From assembly GCF_018446385.1 (NCBI RefSeq), contig NC_055998.1, positions 71,356,744-71,420,743 of the forward strand: a DNA stretch of 64,000 nt, written 5' to 3'. Positions 10,330 to 22,915 of this stretch are shown piece after piece; positions within the stretch are counted from its first letter, which is position 1; each line of letters begins with the position of its first letter. A program made the position numbers and the translations under genes. The notes beneath the pieces were generated by a model that had not been told where the DNA came from, searched no databases, and saw only the letters and a list, made by a program, of their open reading frames with translations. The DNA is from Zingiber officinale. Lineage: Eukaryota; Streptophyta; Magnoliopsida; Zingiberales; Zingiberaceae.

Positions 10330-12711
10330 ATGCGAAGATCTAACTTTGCAGGAGAATTTTTTTCCTCTTGACCCTGAAATTGATAGAACATTTCATAGAA
10401 GAAGAATTCTGTAGAGACAAATTGAAGAACAAGAGCATTTGAACATGGCTAATAGACCACTAAAAGATTATGCAGCACCTTATACTAGAGGTTTTCAATC
10501 TAGTATTTCAAGACCCTCAGTGGAGGCAAATAATTTTGAGATCAAACCTGCAATTATTTCCATGGTGCAGCAAAATCAATTTGGTGGAAGACCACATGAA
10601 GACCCTAATCAACACTTAGAGGTCTTTTATGAAATATGTGGGACAATGAAAATGAATGGTGTTCCTTCAGAAGCAGTGCGGTTATTATTATTTGGGTTTT
10701 CTTTGAGAGATAGAGCCAAGCAATGGTTGAATTCTTTGGCTCCCAACAGTATCACCACTTGGGAACAATGTGAGCAACAATTCCTTGATAAATTCTATCC
10801 CCCAAGTAAAACTGCTCATATGAGGAATTTGATTGCAAGTTTCAAACAAGCTGACTCAGAATCTCTATTTGAAGCTTGGGATAGATACAATAGTATGCTC
10901 AGACAATGCCCTCACCACGGTTTGGAAAGATGGTTAGTGTTGCATACTTTCTATAATGGTATTAATTATCATACCAAAGTGTCCCTTGATTCAGCTACTG
11001 GAGGGGCACTCATGAATAAAAATTTGGATGAAGCTGAGGAAATTATAGAGAGTGTAGCACAAAATCATCATCAATGGGCAAATAAAAGAAGTGGTGGTCA
11101 TCCTTCAATAAACCCAATAACAAAAGCATCAGGAAAGTTTGATGTTGATGCAGTGACTTTATTGGCTGTAAAACTTGATGCTCTTACCAAAAAATTTGAG
11201 AATATGGGGACTAGTTCAAATATGGTAAATGCCATTGCTATATCTTGTGAAGTATGTGGGAGTTCAGAACATTCAAATGACTCATGCCCATTGGGAGCTA
11301 TCTCTGCACAAATTAATCAATTGGAGCAATGTGATGCAATCATGGGTTTCAATCAAAGACAGAACAACCCATACTCAAGTACTTACAACCCTGGACGGAA
11401 AAATCATCCAAATTTCTCTTACAGAAATAATCAGGATCAAGGACCATCTATGGGGGCAAGACCAAATTTTCAATCTGAGCAACAAAATTTTCAGCAACAA
11501 TATTTTCAAGGCTTTCCTACATCCAAAATTGAAAAGATGCTTGAAGAAATTATCTCCAATCAAAATGAAATGAAGCAGGATCTATTGAAGCTTACTAAGA
11601 GAATGGATAATTCTGAAAACATCAAAAGATTCAGGATAGCCAAATTTCCCAGCTAGCTTCTTCATCTTCTAGAGCACCAGGACAACTTCCTGGAAAACCT
11701 GATGTAAATCCTATGGAGCATTGCAACATAATTGAGCTTAGGAGCGGACGAACCTTGGGAAATCCTCAAGTGACTGCTCAAAAAAGGATGTAAAATGAAG
11801 AAGAACTCTCTCCTCCTACACCTAGTCAGATTTTTGATAATGAGGAGAGTACCATTGAGGTTGAAGAGACTCTTCCACTGAACCATTAGAGCAAAGTTAT
11901 CCCTTTTCCCCAAAGACTCAATATGCCTAAAAAGGATGAAGAATTTGGTAAATTTTTGGAGAAGGTTAAAGAGATATGCATTGAAGTTCCTCTTATAGAT
12001 GTTATTCTTTAAATGCCAAAGTTTGCCAAATTCCTGAAGGACATCATGTCAAATAAAAGAAAGAGAGGAGATGTAGAGACCATTGCACTAACTGAGGAAT
12101 GCAATGCTCTTTTGGTGAAGAACACTTCCCCGAAATTAAAGGATCCAGGGAGCTTTTATATAGGAACATAATTCATTGAAAAAGCTTTTTGTGATTTGGG
12201 GGCAAGTGTTAGCCTCATTCCCTATTCAATTTGTAATAAGTTAGGTCTCAAAAACATTAAACTTACTACTATGACACTACAACTTGCTGATCATTCCTGC
12301 AAGTACCCTATGGGTATTATTGAAGATGTGCCAGTAGATGTTGGTGGGAGTATTATTCCCACATATTTTGTTGTGTTGGACATAGAAGAGGACCCTAAAA
12401 TTCCTATCATATTAGGAAGACCATTCCTTGCCACAGCTGGAGCAATTATTGATGTTAAAAATCATAAGTTGTCATTGGTAATTAGTAAGGAACGGTTGGA
12501 GTATGATTTATCTAATGTCTCTAACCATGTTTCTTCTCTTTTAAATACTTGTAGCAGGGCAAGCATTTACAAACTTGAGGAATGGAATTTCCATCCTCAT
12601 GGAAGGCCACCTAATGAAATGAACAATTTGGTGGAGGATGTTGGGAGGAGAACTCCCAACAAAAATGAAAAATATGTCTGCCCTCCAAGGGCAAGGAAAC
12701 GAGAAGAATAA
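10330..12711 (+). pseudogene. Element D1 gag-protease, broken
   Basis: Homologous over its length to D2's intact gag-protease. The longest frame (10439-11656) covers the retrotransposon gag fold (QQFLDKFYPP, ESLFEAWDRYNSMLRQCP) and a knuckle CEVCGSSEHSNDSCP. A stop in the N-terminal leader, a one-base shift near 11620 and several stops (for example 11791, 12010) separate this from the protease part (12196-12711). The protease keeps GASVSLIP but lost upstream residues. Confidence 0.88.
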
Positions 12712-12749
12712 GTTGGATTGGTCGAGCTAAAGACCCTAAATAAGCGCTT

Positions 12750-12767
12750 CTTGGGAGGCAACCCAAG
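12750..12767. other. Conserved hairpin after D1 gag-protease
   Basis: CTTGGGAGGCAACCCAAG is a perfect 6-bp stem with a 6-base loop, 37 bases after the protease frame ends. It is identical in D2 (27312-27329) although surrounding bases differ, suggesting constraint. A motif like this recurs in plant gypsy elements; its function is unknown to me. Confidence 0.6.
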
Positions 12768-12939
12768 GGTTCTTTTTGTTAGTTGTATTTTGTATTTTCA
12801 TTTTTAGTTTGTTTTCACTATGTTTTAGTTTTGTTTTCAGGTTGAAATCTACTTCCATGAGCTGACCATGACTTCTTCATGGGCATGGAAGTATTGGAGA
12901 AGTGGATTAGGAGAATAAACATCAAATGGAGTAAAACAG

Positions 12940-13440
12940 GGCATGGTCGTGTACTGTACACGGCCAGGCAAAGGATGCAGAGAAGGAAAAGGATCTGGCC
13001 GTGTCTACCCGACACGGCTGTGTGAAGTCTGCAGAAAAGGAAGGGAGCATGACCGTGTACTAGACACGACCGTGTGGAGAAATCAGAGCAAAAGCTTGCA
13101 TCGACCGTGTACCAAACACGGACATGTGCTAAATCCAGAGAAGAGAACTCAGAAGGCCGTGTTCCAGACACGTCCGTGTGAAGAAAGCCGAGAAGAAGGA
13201 AGTTGAGGTTGTGTTCTAGACACGACCGTGTGAGGAAAGCCGAGAAGAAGGAAGTTGTGGTCGTGTCCCAGACATGGCCGTGTAAAGAATTCCAGAAAAG
13301 AAGATAGGTATGGTCGTGTCCTAGACACGGCCGTGTGATGGGGCGTGAATAAGGCCGTGTATTGAAACATGGCCCAGTCTATACCCTCTAAAAGGGTTAG
13401 GGCGAAGGGTGTGGGCGGTACACGACCGTGTACCACCGCA
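12940..13440. repeat. Element D1 internal cluster of GGCCGTGT inverted words
   Basis: About ten diverged units (for example GACCGTGTACTAGACACGACCGTG, spaced by GTGAAGAAAGCCGAGAAG-like repeats) occupy the gap between gag-protease and ORF2. The word is the LTR word but the spacers are different, so this is not a simple LTR fragment. The apparent ORFs through it (12818-13436) are artefacts of the repeat. Confidence 0.85.
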
Positions 13441-13547
13441 CATCCTCTTCTTTATCCTCTTTTCTCATTTTGCTATTTCTAAGGTTTCAAACTACTTCTT
13501 CTAACTTTTCTTTCTCATTCTTCTTGAAAAGATTGAATCGTTTCTTC

Positions 13548-14934
13548 ATGGCAAATGTGATTAAGGAGACTTCATCCATGGGAAAAGGAAAAGAGAAGAT
13601 GGTTGCAATAAAAGGGAGGAACTCTTGTTTTAAAGGTATCTCTAATAACTTTGATATCATTTTCTCTAGTGAAGAGCAACAACTTAGATATACTTCTTTA
13701 TGTAAACGTCCTCTTGTGAGCACTAAGTTTATTGATGAAGTAACTTTGGAAACTCTAGGGTTTAGGGATGATTTGAATTGGTTATTTGAAAGAATAGGTT
13801 GGAATGGTTTAATGAATATGAAATACCCTACCTAACCTAGAATTGTTTTTGAATTTTTAAGCTCTATAGTGGTTGATAATGTTCAAGGTGGGGATAAACT
13901 AAGTTTTCGACTGTTTAATGATGATTATGAATGGACATTAAGCTATTTTAATACTTGTTATGAGTTGCCTCAGAATGATTTGTGTACAATTTTACCTCAG
14001 TTTAAAAGTTCACGTTTTTTTTCAACACATTTTTGAACAATCACATTTTAACCCTCATAATTCCAGAGCTCTTCACATTATTAACCCGATTTTTAAATAT
14101 GCTTATTTGGTCATGAAGAATACCATATTTGGAAGAGAAGATAAAGAGGGAACGGTAAGACTTATGGATTTGTATTGCTTATGGGCAATGGTTGAATGTG
14201 CACCAATTAATTCTGGTTATTTCTTTCTTAAACATTTGGTGAAATTAGGAAAATCGGATTCTACTACACCCATTGTTCTAGGAGGATTACTTACTCAAGT
14301 GACTTTAATATTAGGGTGTGATTTAAGCGAATTGGAAATGATTGAAAATTCTTGTGGATTGGATTTAGATTCATGTTTAGCAATTAAAATAATTAAGCGT
14401 GAAGAACATGGATTTAGTCTAATTATTAAAAATGGTTTTCCTTTGAAATTGCCAAATCATGATCTTACTACCATCCATGATAAGGAAAATTGGTGTTTGA
14501 AATTAGCTAGGCAACAATTTAGAACATTGCCATCTTTTACCCTAAGGAATGTTCCCAAGGCTAGTCAAGATGTCCATAGTTTCATTTTCCAAGAACTTCA
14601 CTCTATTTTGAACAATATTCATAATGATTTAGACTCGACTAATGAATTCCTTACAAGTAAGGAACACATGGAAGAAGAACAATTTAAAAAGTTACAAGAT
14701 TGTTTTAGGAGCGAGAGGGAATTGTGTGAAAAGATTTCTCAATTTATGAATTCCTATAGGACCCATTTTGAGTTTAATGAAGATTTTCGAGGGTATATGA
14801 GGTTTTTCCAAGATGATGTTGACAAACTTTTCGAATATCATATGTTTGTTAGAAATGAAGTAAGGTGGTTTATAGATTATTTCCCTTTTATTCTGCCTGA
14901 ATTTCCTGATCTACCTCCACCTCCACCATACTGA
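13548..14934 (+). pseudogene. Element D1 ORF2, Athila-type downstream ORF, disabled
   Basis: Starts at the ATG of MANVIKETSSMGKGKEK. One nonsense codon (13833-13835) and a frameshift in the T-run near 14015 interrupt it. With these allowed for, the product aligns with D2's ORF2: LGFRDDLNWL, IVFEFLSSI, LSFRLFNDDYEW, then FGREDKEGTVRLMDLYCLWAM and a Pro-rich C-terminus (LPPPPPY). The family is the Athila ORF (plant-transposon-protein type) that in complete Athila elements lies after pol. Confidence 0.75.
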
Positions 14935-16078
14935 ATTTTCTGATCTCCCTCCCCCTCCACCTCCACCATATTGATTTCATCGGGACGATGAAAAGTTTAT
15001 GTCTGGGGGGGGGGGTGTCAATCCTGATTTCTTTTTGTTTCAGTTTTTGGTTGTTTTTGCATGTGTAGTTTTTGTTTTGCATTCTGTTTTGATTATCTTG
15101 CTTGGATGTTTGTTTTGATAGTCATTTGATTATCTTTTGAAATAATTTTGGCAAACATCTTGAGAACATCAATCTTCACTTTTATGCTTTCTTGTCTTCA
15201 AGATAAAATGTTAGCACGCTCATTATCTAGATTCATGATGTTGTAAATGATGCTAGTAGTAAGCTTTATGTACTTCTTTTCTCTATCTTGGGTAGCATAA
15301 AATAAGCTAAGAATCATATGGAGATGAGTTTTAGTCTTGGCTTGACCTTAAGAATCTTACTTTCACTACACTTTGACTTGATGCTTGAATGGTTGATATC
15401 ATTGAAATAGTCATGATTCATCTTGTTTGCTTAGTATTTGGTTTCCATGGTGATTTTTCAAACTTCATTTTGGTTACTGGATGAGTCTCAACTCATGAAA
15501 GCTCATTTGGAAAAATCAAAATATCCCAACATTTGTGCTAAAAGTACACTTGTGAAATAAGATTTGCACAATGCAAATGCTAAAAAAAAAATTGGAAAAA
15601 AAATAATGAGGAAAAAAGTGAATATGGGATATAAAAAACAGTTGTCGTGAGTGGAATCTAGCAAGTCACCCCTTTGAGACCGAGTTAGGTTACTGGGGAA
15701 ATGACTGCTTAGCTTCTCTTGAGATTGAGCACACCTTTGAGACCTTGGAATGGTTGAGAAATATGAACCAAGTGAGTGGCAAGTAAGTGCCTATCACTGG
15801 TTACTTGTCTTTCACCGGAAACATTAGGAATTAAAATTTGATGACGACTTGACTAGGACATAAATTGAAACTTGAAGGGTTTTTGAGTTACTTTTACACT
15901 GTGCATAGGATACTTAAGCTTGAGCCATACTTGATTTGTTTCCATGATTATGCTTGTTAGTGGAACTCTTTGATAGAGTTAGGAAAGTTCATTAGGGTTT
16001 ATGAATGCGTTGTAGAACATATGAATTTAGATTGCAGCATGTTGCTTGAGGACAAGCAAAGGTTTAAGTCTGGGGGTG
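14935..16078 (+). mobile_element. Element D1 3' untranslated region and PPT
   Basis: Non-coding sequence shared with D2 (29483-30535), starting with an ATGAAAAGTTTATGTCTGGG motif after ORF2 and ending in AAGTCTGGGGGTG, the likely PPT just before the LTR at 16079. TCTGGGGGG occurs both near 15000 and at 16069, so two PPT-like tracts bracket the region. The small ORF 15970-16248 crosses the LTR boundary and is not a gene. Confidence 0.7.
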
Positions 16079-16094
16079 TGATGTGCGTAGATTT

Positions 16095-17350
16095 TGTTGA
16101 TGCGGTAAGCATCCGACGATCGAACTCGTGTTTTGATAATGGCAAAGGATTCAAAGTTAAGGTGTTTTGTAATCTAACAAGTCTGCTTGAGTATTTCATG
16201 AAAGTCCTAGCTGCGGTTAGGCAAAGAGAAAACCCTAGGGGGTGGTAACCCTAGGTCATAGGGGGTGGTAATCCTATGCGGAAAGTCTTGGCAGGTCGAT
16301 GTCTTCAGGCAAAAGTTGTAGGGGGTGGTAACCCTAGGTGGAAAGTCCTGGTGTCGCGAACCAGGTGAAAGACTGGACTAGCCAGGAAGCGGATGTCCAG
16401 CAGAAAGTCCGGAAGCGTCGAGTGCTGAGCAAAAGTCCAGTCGATCTGGAGGATCGCACTGGCAGTAGGTAAATCTCCTGAGTGGAGTAGGTGAGGACGC
16501 GTTCCCCATAGAGGGAACAGTAGGCGTCGGGTCGACCTAGGGTTTTGGAATGGAAATCCGAAGTCAAACCCGGACAGTCCGGAGACTGTCATAATATTCT
16601 TTATCATATTCATGCTGTTGTTTATGCTAACTTTGTGTTGCAGGATATTGTTTGGGACTAACATGTCTTGCAGGTACAAAATAATGAAGTTTTCCCTCGG
16701 ATGAACAGTGTCCGAGGCGCCTCCATGGAGCTTGGAGGCGCCTCGGGTGAAAGCTGGAGTTGGCTGCGAAGCACCCATGGAGGCACCTTGAAGGAGGTAT
16801 AAGATGCCTTGGAAGGCGCCTTGGATAGGGCATAAGGCGCCTTATGCAGATGAACTTCGACCAGTTCAAGCTTGATCCACGCAGAGGACTCGGTAGCATG
16901 GAGGCGCCTTGAACAGCCTTCAAGGCGCCTGAACACCCTTTATAAGGGGGTTTCAAGCAGCACCTTAATCAATCAAGTTCCAGGCTTTCTGTCTTCAACG
17001 TGCTACTAACAAGATCATTCCGAAGTGCTGCTGCAACATTCCGACGACCCGGAGCTCTGTTTTCTTCTTCTTTAGTTGTCGGTATAAAGCTGTTATAATA
17101 CTTTCTTTGTAATTAGTTTGTAATTCTTATCGAGCTTATAGTTGTTGCCCACGGAAAGTGATCAAGGATCGCGGGCCTTCGAGTAGGAGTCGCCTTAGGA
17201 TCTGAACGAAGTAATTCCTTGTGTCTCTGTGTTTGATTGTTTTTATTCCGCTGCTTATTACTCTGTTAGTTTCTCGTACGATTTACGGATTCGAAAAATG
17301 AAATAGCCGCGAGCGCTATTCACCCCCCTCTAACGCTTCTCAATCCAACA
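16095..17350 (+). repeat. Element E 5' LTR (1,256 bp)
   Basis: Matches 32596-33821 (1,226 bp). The main difference is ~30 extra bases around 16785-16815. Left part has GGGGGTGGTAACCCTA repeats (16236-16340) and AAAGTCC-spaced short repeats. The GGCGCC cluster (16712-16935) is followed by TTTATAAG (16938-16945), a plausible TATA box. Ends ATCCAACA. Confidence 0.9.
16712..16935. repeat. Element E U3 cluster of GGCGCC words
   Basis: Repeated (G/A)AGGCGCCT(T/C), some paired into longer inverted repeats such as GGAGCTTGGAGGCGCCTC beside GAGGCGCCTCCATGG. It ends immediately before the TATA-like box. Its 3' LTR counterpart is at 33212-33415. Confidence 0.85.
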
Positions 17351-17351
17351 A

Positions 17352-17366
17352 TTGGTATCAGAGCGG
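17352..17366 (+). other. Element E PBS (tRNA-Met type)
   Basis: TTGGTATCAGAGCGG begins two bases after the 5' LTR end at 17350 and contains the core TGGTATCAGAGC. Confidence 0.88.
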
Positions 17367-17696
17367 GGTCGCTTTGAACTGGTGAAACCACCATTCGAGC
17401 ATTTCTTTTGTGGCTTTTTCGTCTATTTAGGCTAAAATTATTTTCATTTTTTTCCTCCAAAATTTTTTTCGAAAAATTCATTTTCATCCTTTCACAGTTT
17501 ATTAGTATTGATAAAATATTGAATTTAGCAAAATTTGAAATAATAATTTTTAAATATTTTTTAATAATATATTATTATTATTTTATTATTTTTTCTCGAA
17601 ACTCATAAATTTTTATTTTTATCTTTCTACCACACTACTAATCCAGGATTAAGTCCTGGGACAAGTTTTTTGCTCACTCTTTTTTTGCAAGATTCA

Positions 17697-18897
17697 ATGA
17701 CTCTCCAAGAAGGCTATAGCACCACTCGACCACCGCTCTTCTCCGACGAAGACTTCGGCTACTGGAAAGGCCGAATGGAGTCGTACCTACAAACTGAGTT
17801 TGATGCCTGGATGATCACCAAGACCGGGCTAGAAATACCAACTGACGGCGTCGGCATACCACTACCGTACGAGAACTGGGACGCGAACCTTATCAAAAAG
17901 GTAGAAGCAAACGCAAAAGCTAAGCAACATATACACTTCAGTGCGGCTTAACGAATAAGGAGCTGAATCGCGCCGGCCCATTCTCAAGCGCCAGGGAGCT
18001 GTGGGAGAATCTGATTCAGTTACACGAAGGTATGTCAGACACAAGTAAGCATGATAAATTATTTGAATTACATGAGCAGACTGATACAACTCCGGCCGAG
18101 GAAGGTATTGCGTTGGTTGCAGGTACAAGCATAACACAGGAAGCTAGAAAGATGAAAACAACATGGCCTGAGTCATCAGACGAATCCGAATCCGACGCAG
18201 AAGAGCAGACGAGTTTCCTCGCTCTACCAGTACTAGCATCTGTGGCCGAAACCGAGTCCGAGTTCAAATCCGAAATCGAGAACGAGTCAGACACCGAGTC
18301 CGAGCGAAGCCACGGATCCGTATCCGTTTCCGAAGGACCCAAACTCACTGTAAGCTCTTTAATGTCTAGTATCGACTTAGAAAATTCAGAAAACTTAATT
18401 CCTTACCTGCTTAAGAAATTGGCTAAATCCAACATCCGGGTTAAGTCGCTCCAAAAGGAGGTAACAACTCTTAAGGAGCGACTTACTTGAGTGCTTTAAC
18501 TGAGCCAGTTCAAATTGGAAGTTCGACTCAAGTCCAACAACTTGAGGAAGAAAATTCCAATTTGAAAACTCAAATTAAAGAACTCAAGGACACGTTGGAA
18601 CGGTTCACCTTGGGTTCCAAGAATTTGGATCTAATTCTTGGAAAACAGCGAGCCAGTTACAACAAATCCGAACTTGGATTTAAGACCAAAACAAAATATA
18701 AATCATATCTGACTTTAGTAAATAGAAATAATAGAAAGGTAGTCCAAGCATGTGTACCTAAGTCCAACTTGGTCAATCAAGTTGGACTTGGTCAATATTG
18801 GGTCCCCAAGGATCAAGTCTACTACCTCGAGAGACCATATCGAGGCTATGATCCAGGGGGAGCAAAAAGAAAAACGATATTAATTAAACAAACTTAA
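17697..18897 (+). pseudogene. Element E gag, copia type, without zinc knuckle
   Basis: Starts at the ATG of MTLQEGYSTTRPPLFSDEDF. Copia gag features follow (YWKGRMESYLQTEFDAW; after a frameshift near 17950, ARELWENLIQLHEGMSD), then a Ser/Glu/Asp-rich linker, a coiled coil ending at a TGA (18488-18490), a second Glu/Lys coil, and the C-terminal motif GQYWVPKDQVYY. Two lesions break it. No CCHC knuckle is visible, unlike A, so RNA binding may be lost. Confidence 0.8.
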
Positions 18898-19140
18898 AAT
18901 TCAAAATTAAATTCAAAATTCAAAATTAAATTAAAATTCGAAATTAAATTAAAATTCAAAATTCAAAATTAAATTAAAAAAATTCAAAATTAATTCAAAA
19001 TTAATTCAAAATCAAATTAAAAATTTGAAATTAAATTCAAAATTCAAAATCAAATTAAAAATTAAAAATTCAAAATTCAAAATCAAATTAAAAATTCAAA
19101 ATTAAATTCAAAATTCAAAATTAAAATCAAATAAAAGATA
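18895..19140. repeat. AAATTCAAAATT-type low-complexity repeat (element E)
   Basis: Tandem variants of ATTCAAAATTAAATT continue directly from the gag stop. The sequence is near-pure A/T with periodic C and codes for nothing. Confidence 0.85.
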
Positions 19141-20250
19141 GATGGAGGATTCAGAATAGCTGGCACTCGCAACTGAACTACCCGACAGGGTAACTAAACT
19201 TAATCTACCTGAAATGGGTAAAACAAGAGTAGATTAACCGGCAGGGTAATTAAGGTTAGATTAAAACGGGTCAGGTTTAACTTGACCCACAGTACTGGTG
19301 AAATTTTTGGATGATAGTACGTTAAGGAAGCTTGGGCATCGCATGTCTAGGAAGTTATGACTTCGACCTGGTGCATTTGGCCAAGTGGAACTGACCGAAG
19401 CTACCCTTAAATGGATCCTAACTAGTTAGACCAAGGTTTAGTATTAAGTTCAATGGGTAGGACTATTTGGAAAACCTCGAAGGCATAGTTACTTTAATGA
19501 GTTCCTTGTGACTCACCATAACCCAGAAGTTTATCTAAAGAATGCTTACTTGTTGAACCCAAAGCTAAACCTGAATCTAACACAAAGTTTAACCAGACCC
19601 TTAAATTCAACCATAATTCATCTCACAACAATTGTAGGGTTCCCTGATTGAAAATTTAGATCGGGTGAGATGACTAAGAAATTAAAATTAAAATTGACTT
19701 GAACTTAAGTCAAACTTAATTAACTTGAATTATTTAACTTGAATTATTTTCAATATTAATTAACTTGAAATATTTTCAAAATTTAATTAACTTTAAAATC
19801 TTTTCAAAATTAATTAACTTGAATTATTTTCAAAATTTAATTAACTTTAAATCTTTTCAAAATTAATTAACTTGAATTAATGTCAAAATTACTTTAAAAC
19901 TTAATAATTTCAAAATGATTCTAAAACTTAATAATTTTAAAATTATTTTAAAACTTAATTTCAAAATTATTTTAAAACTTAATAATTTCAAAATTACTTT
20001 AAAACTTAATAATTTCAAAATGATTTTAAAACTTAATAATTTCAAAATGATTTTAAAAATTAATTTCAAAACTATTTTAAAACTTAATTTCAAAATTTTA
20101 ACTTAATTTCAAAATTATTTTAAAACTTATTTTTCAAAATCAATTAACATTATTCTTCACAAATTAACTTAAAATTATTCTTGTCAAAATCTAATTAAAC
20201 TAAATTATGTGAAATATGTGTTGACTTAAAACTAATTCAACCTAATTAAA
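19141..20250. repeat. Element E AT-rich spacer with TTAATTTCAAAATTATTTTAAA tandem repeats
   Basis: 19141-19680 is moderately AT-rich unique sequence without a convincing ORF. From about 19680 to 20215 a loosely conserved unit combining ACTTAAT, TTTCAAAATTA and TTTTAAA repeats many times. Repetitive ORFs on both strands (19863-20106) reflect the periodicity, not a protein. Confidence 0.8.
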
Positions 20251-20280
20251 AAAAAAAGGGAACACGTGGTGGGAAATTTC

Positions 20281-20490
20281 CCGCCGAGGGAGGCGCCCTC
20301 AACAGGGGCGGGAAATTTCCCGCCGCCTACTCAAGGCGCCTTATGAATTCCTTTAAGGTGCCCTAAGAGCTCTTAAAGGCGCCTTAACCCTTCCCTTTTG
20401 CCACGAACAGAAGCATTTCCTTCTGTTCGTGTTCTGCTGAAACCCAGCTCAGCCCGAGTTTCTCCCAACCAAGGCGCCTTCTACCCATCT
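20281..20490. repeat. Element E internal cluster of GGCGCC words
   Basis: GGCGCC and GGCGGGAAATTTCCCGCC-like inverted words in an otherwise AT-rich element, directly before ORF2. GGGAAATTTCCC (two copies) is a perfect palindrome. The GGCGCC word is the one found upstream of the TATA box in E's LTRs, paralleling the layout in D1 and D2. Confidence 0.8.
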
Positions 20491-20511
20491 CTACCCCCTT
20501 CATTCCTAACT

Positions 20512-21830
20512 ATGCCTCCGAGGTATAACCTAAACTATTCTAAATCAGTTATTTCCTAAATTCTTTGCTAGTTTTGCAATTTTTTCTTGTATAATGTCAA
20601 CAATAGGAAGCGTCGTATTGTGGATTCTACACCAGCTAGGGTCCCTTCCACAGATCCTAGATTTCCCTCGGAACAACATAGGATAGATTTCGCTAGGTTC
20701 ACCTTTGAGTCTATTAAACCTAGATATGTTGGTAGGAAATTTTTGTCCCAATACTGTCAACCCACAATCTAGATGGTAAGCTACTATCATCTAGATAAAC
20801 TGGTTGACTGTACCACTACAGTCAACCAAGATCTATGTGCCCAGTTCTATCACAACCTTGAAAAGGTTGATGATAGTACCTATTCCACCAGAGTTGGTGG
20901 TACTGTGACCTTTAGTTTACTCCCTTCATACTTCGCATTAGCCTAGAGCTTAGGGAGTCCCAGTGTACATTCTTATGTTACCCAAGTAGGAACCTACCCT
21001 TTGGTGATCCCTATTCTCACATTACCTTAGATGACATCTACATGCATTTCTTTAGGGAAGAGAGACCCTTGGGCCTGACCGAGTTCAGATCCACTCTTCT
21101 TCGTGTTCAGGATTATGCTATGTACAGAGTCCTGACAGCTTGCATACTACCCATCTCATCTTGAGACGTCTCGAAGATGCGACCGTCCCACTCGTTCTTT
21201 CTGTACGCCCTCAGCCAGCGCCTAGATATAGACATAGCCCTCCATATGTTTCATAACATTGTCCTTGCATCTAGTACAGTTACATCTGGAGTGGTTCATA
21301 TGCCTTACTACCATATCCTGACCCAGATATTCTCCAGCTCTAGGATAGATATCACTAGAGGGGTACTCATCCCACTTACCATTTATGATGAGTTCGGTCA
21401 GCGTAGCCTTAGATTAGCAGGGGCAGAGGTCATTGTCGAGGGGATTCTTGCCTGGAAGTGCCGACCACCACCAGTTGCTGCCCCTGGTGCTCCAGAGGCC
21501 GAGGACGTACCAGATGCGGATGAGGAGTGGCCCGATTTCCTGGCAGAGGACTTTTTCACAGATCCTTCCACCTTTGCCGGACCCTCCACATCAGCCGGGC
21601 CTTCATCTTCAGCACCACTCTCTGTCGAGGACAGGCTCACTCGACTCGAGATCCAGTCCACTTAGACTAGACGAGCTGTGCTCGATAGCCATCACTTCCT
21701 TCGATCTATGCGATCCGAGATGGTTGCTGGTTTCGCATCTCTCCGAGGCGAGATTTGACATCAGGGACAGCCTCAGCCGCCACCCGAGCAGCCTCTAGCC
21801 GATCCTCCAGCTGACGATCCACCTGCCTGA
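20512..21830 (+). pseudogene. Element E ORF2, plant-transposon-protein-like, decayed
   Basis: Putative start MPPRYNLNYSKSVIS just after the internal cluster. Readable blocks in changing frames: RFPSEQHRIDFARFTFESIK (20660-20770); DLCAQFYHNLEKVDDSTYS (about 20830-20890); then 21177-21665 with HSFFLYALSQRLDIDIALHM, a Pro/Ala/Ser-rich tail and a short coil. Several stops and shifts disable it. The layout (YNL-type block, Pro-rich acidic tail, late position) resembles the Athila ORF, but identity to D's ORF2 is weak by eye and the assignment is tentative. Confidence 0.5.
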
Positions 21831-22915
21831 TTCTATCTTTTAGTCTGTCTGGACATGTCATTCACTTCTTGGATCTGCCTATCTTACTCATCTTTTGGAG
21901 TATCTTTTTGGATTGTATCTTGAAGTTGGTCATCTGATGTTTAGCTGTCTTATATTTTATTGAGAACTTATGTGTGTTTTTTCTGTGAGTATAATTTCAA
22001 AATAACTTTTAAATTGGTGTCTCATTTTGTTTAATTATCTTGTTTTTTTTCAAATTCTAGGAAAAATAGTTTTCAAAAATCCCTTTTTCTTAGAAGTTTC
22101 AAAAATTGGCCTTAGCCTAAGCTTTCCCCCTAGAAATCATGTTCCCCTAGACTTAAGCCAGAGCATCTCACAAACACCTAGGTATACCTTGATTGTATTT
22201 GAAAGACATAGAACGGTGTGAGATGCATAGGGTACAACCTGGACTCAAGAATGCTTATATCTGTGCATCAATATGAGTCTGGGCGTTAAACACGTAATAT
22301 ACATCAATCAATTCAAGTTTTCTAGCTCTAGTCAAAACTAACTGGATCAAATAGACTTAACTTGACTAACCATGTGAAAGCTGTTGCCCTGTAGGCAATC
22401 AGCAAGTAGCTAAAGGTTAGACAGTTGGTAAAGAATACTCAATTTTCTAGTTAAGCATGTTTGATCTTTAGGGCTCTGATACCTCTTAAAGTCAATCTAT
22501 TGAACATGACTCATGCTTGGACTTAAGGACCAACTGACTTTGAATGAATAGCCTAAACCAAAGTTTTGACTACATTACTCCTTCCTTGTCCTAAAATTTA
22601 AGTATTGTTTAAAATTAAGCTAAGTTTATTGTTAACCTAATCTATAGTTTTCAAAATTCAATATTTGTAAAGAGCTAAGCTAAGTTCCAATCTTAATTTT
22701 CAAAACTTGTAAAACTTAGCTCACTTTGAAATCTAACTTTGTAAATTCCTGCATAGTTTTGCAAAACTTAACTCATTGTCTTCAAAAATTAAAAATCAAC
22801 TTTAAAATATTCTCCCAAGTAAAAATTATATTTTTACTAGCTTTTTAAACTATAAAAAAGATCCACTTTCTAACAGTTTTATAATTTTAACTAAGTTTCC
22901 AAAGAGCTACATCAT
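21831..22915 (+). mobile_element. Element E 3' non-coding region before D2
   Basis: AT-rich, no supported ORF. Repeated AAACTTAGCTCA/TAAGCTAAGTT-like phrases occur at 22600-22760. It is cut at 22915 by D2, whose left TSD is ATCAT (22911-22915), and resumes at 32256. Confidence 0.65.
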
